Source: Pampus argenteus | Lineage: Eukaryota > Chordata > Actinopteri > Scombriformes > Stromateidae | Length of the DNA stretch: 64,000 nucleotides | Assembly (NCBI GenBank): GCA_036937835.1 | Contig: CM072877.1 | Span: 4,060,001 to 4,124,000 of the forward strand | Direction: 5' to 3' | In this document: positions 54,201 to 64,000 of the stretch, one piece after another | Layout: the number at the start of each line of letters is the position of its first letter | Position numbering within the stretch: the stretch's first letter is position 1 | Position numbers and translations under genes: made by a program | Notes under the pieces: model-generated | The model's database searches: none | What the model was told of the DNA's origin: nothing | The model's input: the letters and a program-made list of their open reading frames with translations, nothing else

Positions 54201-56290
54201 CAAAGCGACACCAAGGTCTCTCGGAAGCAGCTCAGTGTTTTCAAACTGCGGGATGACAGACTGTTGCAGTAGGTGAGGTGGAGCTCAATCAGATCCTGGC
54301 AGGACACACAAAGTCAATATTTTAAGCCTTCGTAACACGTGAAAATGTAGACGGAGCAACCAGTATGAGTAACAAGTGCTGCAAGGAGGATATGATCCCT
54401 CACTGACTTCCCACACACCAACAGTGCTGAATGCATTCAAAAGGCCCAAGATTGTGACGGGAGGTGGAGGAAGACTTTTCTTCCTTGCACCACAATGAAT
54501 GTGCTACCGGAACTGACTTTAGTAACAACAGTAGCTTGACTTTATTTTACATGATGTTTTGCACTAGATAATACCTACAGTAAAATACAGTATGTTATTG
54601 GGGTCATGTCTGCCTTCTAATTATTATCCTTAACTCATTGCTGTTTTCATTTTCACCGAATCAATAGACACGTTTGATTATATTATTTATTTCATATTTC
54701 ACCATTATAGCAGCCATGTCAAACAAAGAATATGTGTTTTAACAACCAAGCACTTTTTTATATTTTTTAAAATATAAAAAGTTGTGCATTGAACAAGATG
54801 TCAGTGAGTTTTATTTTTGGAGGAACTGAACTTATAACTGAAACTAAATGACATGATTTGTGTCTGCCACAGCCAAGTATCGGCTCTGTAAATCACTTTT
54901 GTGTTCTCTTTTTAGGGAAAAAAAAAAAAACCTCACAGAGGACTTCTAACCACAATTTACAGACTAGAAAGCTAATATTAATAATAGAAAAACTATTAAC
55001 AATGCATTTATGATAACAGTGACATTATTTTTGACTGCAAAAAGGGATGGTTAACTGTTATTTGTGTTAGACTTTGAGCTTTTACTAGTGGGGGTTGGAG
55101 CGGGGTACCATCAACTGACATAATTTCTCTAAGTGGTAATTAGTGGTAACAGAAAACCAAGCGGCCATAGCACCAGTTCTTATGTCTCAACTGTACTGTT
55201 GCATAAAGAATCCTGGGAGGTAAAGTGTTGGGTATCCTTCAAATACTTCAACAGTGTTTGTTTGTCTAAATAGTGCTAACTGCTAAATAAAATGTTTGGG
55301 TTCAGGAAGGAACCCCAAGGCCTGTGTTGAACGGGGACATCCAGAATGACTGAACCGCCAATATTTGGATGGATTTCCTCATTTCTATAAATAGAATGTT
55401 GTCATAACATTATGGGTTTTCTCGGTCATCTTCTTACTGTATATGATGTGGTCTGACACAAAATGTTCTGCCAAAGTTACAGTTGACAGATTTGATCATT
55501 TCAGATTAGAGATTTCTGTATTTCTTTTCTGTGCTTTTCTCACCGTTTTAAAGGGCAGGTTTAGACTGGGATGTGACGTCTTATACGAATTTAGCAATAT
55601 TCCAATTTGAATCTTATATCAATTATTTAATTGTTTTCTTATGTTTTCTTATGTTGTCAGCATCGTCAATATAATCTGATTAAACCACACTCATACATGA
55701 CAAAAGCACAAAACTCAGGGCTTTTAGAAAGTACATATTCCACAGGGGTGAGCTGGAAAACTAAAGTGTTTTACTTAACATAATTAGCTTACTCTGAAAA
55801 ACTGTTTTTCATCTACTAAATTGTGACATCCCACCTGTTTTCTAATGGCCTCCAGGTCTCTGTCACGCACAAAGTCTTCTCTCAGCTGTACTCTGGTTAG
55901 TCTGGTGCTTCGAGGGTCTGAGAATAGTTGAAAGAAGCTCTCCTCTGGTTCAAAGTTACTGTCTGTGTGGACCAACTCCATGTACCTGTTTAAACAATCA
56001 TAAATAGTAATGGAAAAAAACAGCCTCTTTCAGTCATCTGTAATCCGGTAACAAACAGGGTATTTTATCAGACTGAAATTTCAGAAATTAGGTAAGATTA
56101 ACTGCGTGTATCCTGTTACATACGTGTTGACCAACTTGTCGCAGATTTCACTGGGAAGGAAGATGTCTGAGCGCAGACAGAGCTTGCTGCTGAATCCCTG
56201 GTAGCACATGGTCTTCCTGAGGTTCCTCAGGCAGAAGACCGTTGCCAGAGTCATGAGGCTGTCAGGGTTGTCTCCTGCTTTGGCTGCCAT
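45215..56290 (-). CDS. zer1: ZER1, zyg-11-related substrate receptor of CUL2 E3 ligase
   Basis: ZER1 recognises N-terminal glycine degrons and recruits targets to the CUL2-elongin ubiquitin ligase. Exons in transcript order: 56290-56124, 55985-55835, 54295-53841, 52856-52683, 52594-52480, 51731-51585, 51454-51281, 50327-50112, 49216-49175, 48974-48855, 48750-48635, 47805-47617, 47178-47081, 46778-46676, 45302-45215. All phases agree (2355 bp, 784 aa; human 766). The N-terminal helix (LMTLATVFCLRNL) fits the VHL-box region. Leucine-rich repeats follow (about 105-330; LVSLCLFGC, LNVLDLSNV, LVSLDISGH), then ARM-like repeats (about 360-770) with RNCCLTLCNFSIPEELEFQY, EFSWSALWNITDETPDNC and VSQHWATWALYNLVSVY. 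An acidic stretch, NEDTEDEEEES, occupies about residues 157-167. A 5' non-coding exon probably ends at 57343. Confidence 0.97.
47477..47608. mobile_element. 116-bp hAT MITE with perfect 8-bp TSD in zer1 intron
   Basis: TAGGGGTGTGATGAGA (47485 on) and TCTCGTCACACCCCTA (to 47600) are near-perfect inverted ends. GTAAACAG duplications lie at 47477-47484 and 47601-47608. The interior is full of CGAGA/TCTCG motifs. It lies directly downstream of zer1 coding exon 12, whose last base is 47617 on the minus strand. Confidence 0.93.
48105..48300. repeat. Dispersed fish repeat with 19-bp-arm hairpin
   Basis: AAATGTACTTCCCTGGATAG and the following CTAGCAGCTGCTTAGCTAAG are a common fish interspersed sequence. 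Within it AGCCTTATATTTACTGGTC (48149-48167) and its exact reverse complement (48175-48193) surround a 7-nt loop. Confidence 0.7.
52024..52103. repeat. (CTCCCT)n and CTACCTCC tract
   Basis: A pyrimidine hexamer minisatellite in a zer1 intron. Pro-Ser frames over it are not coding. Confidence 0.9.
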
Positions 56291-56338
56291 GTTAGCTTCT
56301 TCTTCTTCTCCAGCTCAGACAGGGCAGTGCAGGGGGAC

Positions 56339-57342
56339 CTTAGGAGGCATGCATTGAAGAAAGTTAAAAATGATGTCCGCCGTCTTTACAGAGGCTGCTT
56401 TTAGTGGAGAAAACTGCAGAAAATAAAGTTCCCCTTGACATATATTATATTTACAAAATACACTGTAATCATAAATGTCATAATATGATACCATTAGTGT
56501 TTCAGATTAATTTATCATTTTTAATATAACATAATCCCTCACTTGCAGGGACAAGGAAAAAAAATAAATAAACCGTACATCACATTATTTCCAAAAAGAT
56601 ATGGAACAGCAAATATATAAACTTAACATCACAGTTAACTTGTGTACAGCAAACTCTTAACGTATTTTTCAGTGTCCAATGAATTAACTGTCATCAGAAA
56701 CGGAGCCTGTATTTACATTTTTTGCCCATCTCTTTGCACAGCTCTGCATATTTAGCCGTGTTAGCTGTGTTGCCCATGGCTGGCTACTGTTAGCAAATAA
56801 TGTCGGTCACTTTGTAATTTGTTTCAACATTAATAACAAATTGATTATGTCTTAATAGTATTATGCAGAATGCCTACATTTGCTAAAGTGAAGCTAGTAA
56901 TGTGTTTTTGCTCTGTCTTTTTGGTTGGTGAAAGTAGTTATTTAGCTGAGCACACATAGCAATGAATCCTGAGAGAGAGACACAGCAGACTGGTACTAAG
57001 TTAGCAAGCAAGCTAGCGACACTGTACAACAATTTACTTTAACAGCACTAACGCTAGATAGCTATTGGTAAACACGCAACGCTTGTTAGTCTACCCACTC
57101 ACAACAACCCAAAATACCAGAGAGCAGCAGTTGTTATTCTAAGTAAAGCTTTCACTTGCCGATACGGTATCACCAGTGTATTTCAGCGTCTACATTAGCT
57201 TGTGGCTAACGATGACTTTCCCTGCTATGTTAGCTGACTGAGCTGCTGGGGCTAGCGCAGGCTAACAGCTCTGTGTGGAGATACCGGCTGGTAGCAGCTG
57301 GTCAGCGGTGTGACAGAGCGGGCTCATCGGGGAGAGCTCTAC
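56339..57342 (-). other. zer1: zer1 5' intron
   Basis: A candidate non-coding exon ends with CTCAG|GTAGAG (57343). It would join a TAAG|GTCCCC acceptor at 56339-56340, 48 bp before the ATG. No other feature is seen here. Confidence 0.45.
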
Positions 57343-57439
57343 CTGAGCTGTCGCCAAGGATCTGTGTCCTGATGACGGTGAGAAATTGAGTTATTACCAC
57401 CAGTCTTAACTCATCTGATTTTTCGTTTTCGTCCGATGT

Positions 57440-57660
57440 CAACAAACAAACTCCTCCTCCTACTACTTCTTCTTCTACCCCCCCTTCCTTTGCTCCCCCC
57501 TTCTCTTCCTCCTCTTCTTCCTCTTCCTCCCCTATTTCTTCTTCCTCCTCTTTTACTTTACCCTTTTCTTCCTCTTCTTCCTTCGTCTTTGCTTTTTACC
57601 TTCTCTTCCTCCTCTTCGTCTTCTTCCTCCTCTTCTTCTTCTACTCTCATCCCTCTTCCT
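57440..57660 (+). repeat. ~220-bp polypyrimidine tract at the zer1 5' end
   Basis: Almost only C and T on the plus strand (CTT/CTC/CCTCC), hence polypurine on the transcribed zer1 side, directly upstream of the likely zer1 first exon. Leu/Pro/Ser frames across it are not genes. Confidence 0.85.
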
Positions 57661-60600
57661 ATTTCCATATATCGACAGTATAATTTTCATCATTGTGTCA
57701 TTTGTGTCACCAATAAATATTACTAACTCATGTGTAATTAACTAGTACATTTGTATTGTAGTAGTAGTAATATATTTATTTTTCTTTAAATACAAATAAA
57801 GTAAAATAAATGTAAATTGATTATAGTCGTTCTTCCTGTTGCCATTGAATGCAAATAAAATGTTTTATACTGTATCATTTACTGGTCCGGGGCCACAGAG
57901 TAACTCTGGGTAAGTAAAAGTGCAAAAACACGTCTTTAAAGCAAACCAATGTTTTTAGTTAGTTAATTAGTTATAACCTTTATAGTCAAACTGAAATGAA
58001 GAAATCAGAATTAATTTCCTTGGCGTTTTTTTTGTTAGTTTGTTTGTTTGTATTTTATTAATCAAAATGGTAAAAAAAAAAAATTAAAAGATTTTTTTTT
58101 AAAAACAAGAGTTTTATTTATTTTTCTTCGGTGACAGTGATTGGCGCAATATTTGTGCGTTCTGCCATTAAAACTAGTTGATGACACCACTAAGCTCCAC
58201 TCATAGACATATATGCTCCACTGGTCCACACAGGAAGTTAACGTTGTTAGCCGCTGCTAATTCCTACAAATCCTACAAAATGTCACTTCCAACTTGAATT
58301 AGCTAAGTTACCGAGCTAGCTTACCCACCTTCCACTTCCGCCCTGCTGTAAAAAACAAACTTACCAGCACAATGGCTCCTCCTAAATATTAAATATGCAG
58401 TATAGACAACATATCCGTAGGCTATACAGGGCTATGACCTGCTCAAGTCAGGAGTACACGTCTCCTAGCAACCGCTGCCATGGGAAACATCCAACCAAGA
58501 CCTCAAGCTAGACGCTGTCTTCTATATATAAAAAAAGCTCTATTATCCTTTGAAACATGTAAATAATATACACAATAGCTGCAGTATTATTATAGTTAAT
58601 ATTTTCCCACTCTAAATGTGAGGAGAATTCAAATTTTACTTTAACTCTGTCGGCTTTGGTAGAGGGACATATTAATAACTACTGTGCAGGCACACAGTAG
58701 ACTCTCTGCAGTGCAAAAACAGAAACATCATACAGTCATATCACACATAGTGTAAGTGGCACGCAGCGACACAGCAGCTGTCGAGGGGTGGTGGTGGTGG
58801 TGGTGGTGGGGGGGGGGGGGGGGTGTCTAGCAGGCCTGTATCTAAGTCTGTGACAAGATAATGAGCCAAGGTCATCAGTTACACAAGAGCTGTTTAGATA
58901 AGAGGCCACGTTGTTATTTATACCTGCAGTGATGAATTAATGACAGGAAAACATTTAGACAAATAAACGTCATATTGTATGTATTTGTTTTGCTGCCCAG
59001 TTAAAGGACCCCTACACGTAAAAAAAAAAAAAGTTTTCTTCTTGTTCTTCACTGTGCAAAAATATGTCTGTGCAGAGTTTGACACTCTGTGCTTATTGAC
59101 AATCTGATTTTTAGATCACAACTAGTTTGGAGCCAATTCTGGTCTTCAATATGTCTTCATATCTGGATGGTATCTTTAAATTTAACCATGTTCACGGTCT
59201 GTAGAGGATGAATCTCTTGTTCTTTCCTCCTGCACCGGCATCATGTTAAAATAATGGGGACATTGCAGTGAAATTCACCCTTAACTCCACCTCAAGGACA
59301 GATTTGATATTTGAGTACTAGTAAGGCTTTAACAGCAGTAAAACTATCTGGAAGAGGCCAACACAAGGATCGCGGTGAGTAGGAGACGCTGGGTCTCTTT
59401 TCAAAATCCTGTTGGTGTCCTCTCACTTTTAAAATCTTTAAAATTATTTTATAAGCTAAATAAAAAATAATAATAATTTAAAAAAAACACCTTTTTAAAC
59501 TATAAAAACCTACACATGTCCTGTGCTTTGCTGTTTTGTCCTGAACACTCTCTTAAATCCACTTTAAAGCAGTTTTGACATGTGTAGTTGCAACAAGATG
59601 TGAGATCATAGCTCTTAATACACAAATACATCAGTCTGATGTCTGTGATCATAACCATATCACAACATGTGTCTCAGTAAAGACTAGATTAAGTGGGCAG
59701 CTGGTTCAGGGCCCACTGGTGCTGGCAGGTTTTATACAGGTGATTACAGGCATTATCCCACTCTGTGTTGTATAGAGAGGCCCTGTGTCAAAATCTAATT
59801 TGATTTATTTATTTAGTTTTAATATCTACTTTATTTTGGTGCATATTCCTAAATTAAGTAACGTTTAAAACACCTTGTAAACGGCATGGAGTTTGGAGGG
59901 GTTCCCAAGAGTAACACGTTGCTGCCCTTGTTGCTATTTTTGTGTATAAGTACATTAAGAGCCACTAAACTGGAGTCAAATTCCTTGTATGTGTAAACAT
60001 ACTTGGCCTATAAACCTGTTTCTGGTTCGGCTAACAGCTGGATCCATGCCATGTGCACTTCCACCAGCAGTTACATTACCTTCACATGGAAAGCAGAAAG
60101 AAAATACCTTATCATGTGCATTCATTGATCATACATGCTGTGTTTGTGCCCTCTAGTGGCTGTCAGGAGGTATGTCACTTTCTACTGACAAGCAGGATTT
60201 ACTAACAGTGATGCTGCTGAGGTATTCAGGTTGTTTGGTTATTGCCACATGAGGTGTTTTTTTGACTAACAAAGCTAAAGAGAAAGGTTTTATCCATTAT
60301 TCCATATTCCAAGTAAGAGTGAAAAGAGAACAGAACAATGTTATAAATGAACAGGGAGTGACTGGAGTTCAGGATCTACAGCAAAGAACAATTGAGAGCA
60401 TTTATGTGGACAGAAGAGCTTTGGTAACATTCATTGCAGGAGTGATTAATAGTAGCAGGCTGCAGCAAAACACAACAAAAAGACAAAAGACTCAGCCGGA
60501 TGTTGCAGCAGTGAATCATTTAGGATTAGTGAGATTGACATGGAAGAAATCACACACGAATGTATGAATAATGGTAGAGGGACAAGGGTAAACATAGCAA

Positions 60601-61450
60601 CATTAGTGTATAATCCATTGGCGTTTTTACACCAGGAAAAGGACGGATGAAGCTGAGGATGTGTGGGAAAGAATCAGGAAGCGTTGGAACATTTAAATGT
60701 TTGCGGGTTCTTTTTTAATTCACAGTTAATATGGGCAGAGTAGAAAAAGAGAAGAGATTCATCCTCAGCCCGCAGCAAGTTAAAGGTGTCGAGACCTACA
60801 GACAGTCACTGGAATAGCAAATCAGGGAAGGTCAGGTACAATGTTTAAGTTCAGCGAATGTAAGGTAGTATCAATAAAGCAGAGGTTCAGTGTGTAATCT
60901 GGGTGGGGGGAAAAACAACCAAATGTTGCAGGAAAAATAAGAGGAAAGTGAGGCGTTTATATCAAATTCAAAAGTATCAGGTAACTGTAGTGGTGGGAAA
61001 ACACACAGACAGGCTTGTGTGATGCTTGTCACATTATAGTATTATATATGTCTCAGTTGTAGGAGACATGAGACACACAGAGAAAGATGATGAGGAATAA
61101 CCTGAGAGCGTTAAAGGTGCAGGGATGGACATTACTGACATGCAAGGACATGCAAGCGCAGGTCAGGGTAACGTTTCTGCCCCCTTAAGGGATAATACAG
61201 CGTTTTATTCTATTAGGATATAACCGATAAGCAGTGATAATGAACGAGTGAGTGAATTAAGGGTTAGGCTGTCCACACAATAAATGGAAGTCAATGCAAT
61301 GTGTGTGTATAGTGTATATGCCACTCCGGAGCATAAGGGTGGCGATAAAGCACCAATAAACTGGAGCATAGAAGAAGAATTTGTCGTCACACGGAGGCCG
61401 GCGTGGTGTCTGTCCACTCCACGGTGTTGTCCACAGTGTTGTTGTGAAGA
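57661..61450. other. Spacer between divergent zer1 and tbc1d13, with (GGT)n and a TE remnant
   Basis: (GGT)n then poly-G lies at about 58789-58823. At 60262-60567 a frame reads IESIYVDRRALVTFIAGVIN, followed by a degenerate tail (LGLVRLTW). I associate this with a recurrent ORF of fish LINE-type elements, but I cannot name the family. No host exon is seen. Confidence 0.45.
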
Positions 61451-61483
61451 CGGAAGTGACAGCAGGGCTTTCCTCTGACCAAT
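61451..61483 (+). promoter_or_regulatory. tbc1d13: Candidate tbc1d13 proximal promoter: ETS site and CCAAT box
   Basis: CGGAAGTG (61451-61458) is a consensus ETS-family site, and CCAAT (61479-61483) lies 56 bp before the ATG. There is no TATA box. This suits a housekeeping promoter. Confidence 0.5.
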
Positions 61484-61538
61484 AATTCACTCATTTCAAG
61501 ACAAGAGTCGCAGGAGTGCACCCGCCGCTTGTCCAGAC

Positions 61539-63141
61539 ATGTCTACTGCGTACAGAAACAGGTGAGACGCATTAAAACACGTCTTCCCGCTTCGTGTTGG
61601 ACGCACGGAGCCTGTCTGAGGCGTTTTATAGCAGCTAGCATCATAACCGCACAACAACAACAACAACTGTTAAGCTAGCAGCAACCACAGCTCCGCTAAC
61701 TACGCGTAAAAGCTGCGTGTAGGTTTCAAGGCAACGCTTGCAGGCTAATATGTGTTTGCTAGGTTTATCATTTAAGGTCAAAAAAACGTCGCTTTGCAAA
61801 CTGACTGGATGCAGCGAGCTTCATCGTTTTAAGTAGCAATGCTAGCTCCGTGTTAGCACATCAGCTGACACATCACACTTCCTCAACAATGATCTATCAT
61901 CTAGGCAACTGTGTTTGCTGACAGTGCAGTTAAACAGTTCAGTTATTAATTACAGGTTAGTCGGAGCAGACTTATAGGAAACATTGCTTTGATGTAATTA
62001 TCATTTTTTCCTCCATTGTATTATTATTATTATTATTATTATTTGCATTTTATCCCGCTAGCTGATGCACGTAAGAACAACTCGGATTTGTTGCTTGTGT
62101 ATGTTTTGCATACATCTCATTTTATTTTTCAAAGTGTTCATTTTCCATCACGAGTTCCTAATAAACAGACCGACAGAACCTGACTAACCCGGCTGAGAAG
62201 CTGATGTGCTGCTAAACATATGTTTTAGTTTCATAATAAAGGATATAGGATCTATTAAATTAGATCTCTTTACCATATGGTGCTAAAATGCACATTTAAA
62301 TACTATAAAATAAACAACACCACAGTGCTGCAAATAATGCAGTATTTATGAAACGTTTGTGTGACAAAAAAAGGTGTTGGAAATAGAAATAGAAATGTTC
62401 CTGACTACAAGTATCTTTAGATATGAGGCTGAACACATTATACAGCAGCATGTTAAGTTAAGGACACGTGGAGGTTAAAGATTCCAGAAATATGAAGATA
62501 TTGTGATTATATGACAGAGATTTCTTTTGCCATGTCGGGTATCTTTCCTGTTAATATCTCTGGCCGTGTTTGGTCACTGTGGGTAATGATCAGGATCAGT
62601 ACTGTATTGATTTCTCAGATATGTAATTGCCTTGCTGGATCAGCCAAAAACTGACCCATCGGGTTGTTTTTATCTTTAAACAGCTTCTCAAACGTTTAAC
62701 CGAATCCTTCCAAGCAGAATGAGCAATTCATGGTATTGATTAACTCATCTAAATTTCGGGGCTTAAGCGTATTTCCACACTCGACTATATGCTATATATA
62801 CACACCTTTTCCACCAGATCATGTCAATCAATCAATCAATCAATCAAATATTATCATGTGGTACCAATAAGGATTTGACATCACGGTCGGTAAAAGTTAA
62901 AACTAGTTCTGACCTCGTCTTTATCCTTTTTTTTTCAGAATACAGGAATTCAAAGTAGCCTTGAGTGAAGAGAACATAAACCTGAAGACACTGAGGGAGC
63001 TGTGCTTCAATGGTAATGTCCACACCTCTGTTTTTTAGCGCCAGTAACGTCAGTGTAGGATGACATATTTTATTCACCATCCTTTCTTTATTCAACTCAG
63101 GAATCCCATTTGAAGGAGGCATCCGAGCGCTTTGCTGGAAA
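61539..63141 (+). CDS. tbc1d13: TBC1 domain family member 13, first three coding exons (partial)
   Basis: TBC1D13 is a Rab GTPase-activating protein (Rab35 in mammals) acting in membrane trafficking. Exons 61539-61561 (MSTAYRN...), 62939-63012 and 63101-63141 join in frame to 46 codons, which include IQEFKVALSEENINLKTLRE, LCFNG and IPFEGGIRALCWK. The human start is similar (SRIADFQDVL..., LRELSFSGIPCEGGLRCLCWK), matching in length and in the GI-P-EGG-R-LCWK block. The next exon begins at phase 0 and lies beyond the window, so the catalytic TBC domain with its Arg and Gln fingers is not seen. It is divergent from zer1 about 4.1 kb away, and zer1-tbc1d13 adjacency matches human 9q34.11. Confidence 0.92.
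62018..62043. repeat. (ATT)n microsatellite
   Basis: Short trinucleotide run in tbc1d13 intron 1. An (AATC)n run is at about 62826-62846. Confidence 0.8.
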
Positions 63142-63724
63142 GTAAGTTGCTCTGCATCTGTGTTGTATCAATGACCTTTAGTGTGCCAAGAACAATTTTA
63201 GGTTCTTTTACTTTCTCTGTGAGATTTGCTCCTACGAACTGTCCAAGTCAGATTGGCTACGTTTCATCTGGATGAATGCTACCTGTTCATGAGGAGATTA
63301 ATCGCAAAATAATCAATGTCGCTTAAACGTCTGCATAATGCTGCTGGTTCTGATTAATTTGTGGGCAAGTTACATTGCCAAAAATGTCAGACGAGGGTAA
63401 AAATAAGAACATCACACACTGTAGAGCTTCAGGTCAGAAATCAGCAGACCAAATTATAACACAGGCAGTAGTGTCATGGGACCAAAGAAATGTAATATAT
63501 TGCTATGGTTGTCAACATTGTGTCACGATAGAACACATTCCATTAGAGAGGATGTTACACCGTCAAGCTGCTGTAACACAGGACTGGACTGTGTGAACAT
63601 TTTCTGTGCAGTTTCTAGAACAGCGACACCAATAAAAATAAAAATAATCCTGTTGTTGGATGTAAATGTTTTCTAACGGCTAAAACATTATAATTTCTAA
63701 AACTGTAACTCACTCGTCCTTTTT

Positions 63725-64000
63725 TATGGCTAATGAACACCAAACCACTGTCACTTCATTTCTTCTGCGCACTGAAGTCGTCCTCTTCAGTGTCGGAGTT
63801 GAACAGCGTCAGATAATCTTCATCACATATCGTCTCATCATAGATTCATTAACGGCAATCTGACGTGCAGCCGCTCTGTTTCCTTCACGGATAACCAGAT
63901 CGATGGCATTCAACTTAAAAGCTGCATCATAGGAATTTCCTTAGTGGGTTTTCCATTTTGAGGGGGTGAGGGTGTAATAATATTATATACACTCTGTGGG
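63725..64000 (-). pseudogene. pogo-like element, HTH start fused to C-terminal tail (deletion derivative)
   Basis: Minus-strand reading gives MENPLRKF, a frame shift, then YDAAFKLNAIDLVIREGN and RAAARQIAVNES, the N-terminal helix-turn-helix of pogo-type transposases. After a further shift it gives DEDYLTLFNSDTEEDDFSAQ, KK and stop, the acidic C-terminus. The central DDE domain is absent. The 3' part (TAATGAACACCAAACCACTG...) matches the interiors of the two elements at 4.9-6.05 kb. It extends past the right edge. Confidence 0.7.

Noticed and set aside
57436..57726. Leu/Pro/Ser-rich 96-codon frame
   Set aside because: Low-complexity pyrimidine tract with no splice or family support; it lies at the zer1 promoter.

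Overview
The window is vertebrate nuclear DNA, almost certainly from a ray-finned (teleost) fish. Genes have many short exons with GT/AG introns, the spacers are full of CA/GT and AT microsatellites, and the mobile elements are typical fish families (hAT, Tc1/mariner, pogo-like, RTE, L2 and jockey/CR1-type LINEs). I reconstructed the exons by hand from splice sites, reading frame and remembered human family sequences. No search was run.

Layout, left to right: the last two coding exons of fam102a/eeig1 (+, 1-165); dpm2 (+, 7202-9769, 83 aa); pip5kl1 (+, 18309-25202, 449 aa); an unassigned TNF-superfamily ligand (+, 26561-28242, 231 aa); sh3glb2, endophilin B2 (-, 39438-29691, 371 aa, or 404 aa with a candidate cassette exon); zer1 (-, 56290-45215, 784 aa); and the first three coding exons of tbc1d13 (+, from 61539, running off the right edge). 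In human, these genes except the TNF ligand lie in 9q34.11, and fam102a-dpm2-pip5kl1 and zer1-tbc1d13 are neighbours there, so this is a conserved synteny block. The TNF ligand is the exception in that block. The genes do not form a pathway: they cover ER mannosyl-donor synthesis, phosphoinositide signalling, membrane curvature, N-degron ubiquitination and Rab GAP activity.

The spacers hold the less expected material. At 4.9-6.05 kb two hAT-ended elements lie head to head. Their interiors look like the 3' end of a pogo-like transposon, and a related pogo-like deletion derivative sits at the right edge of the window. At 11.7-12.2 kb there is a 454-bp hAT element with a perfect 8-bp target duplication that carries a BED-finger reading frame. 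A 116-bp hAT MITE lies within 10 bp of a zer1 splice donor. A LINE is inserted in another LINE next to a ~314-bp inverted LINE hairpin. A ~219-bp inverted duplication flanks an AT-rich core just upstream of the sh3glb2 start codon. A truncated tRNA-Pro gene is followed by tRNA-like, CCCTAA-bearing units. A TTAGG pentamer array and several near-perfect hairpins complete the set. I found no CRISPR array, prokaryotic operon or clearly new enzymatic system.
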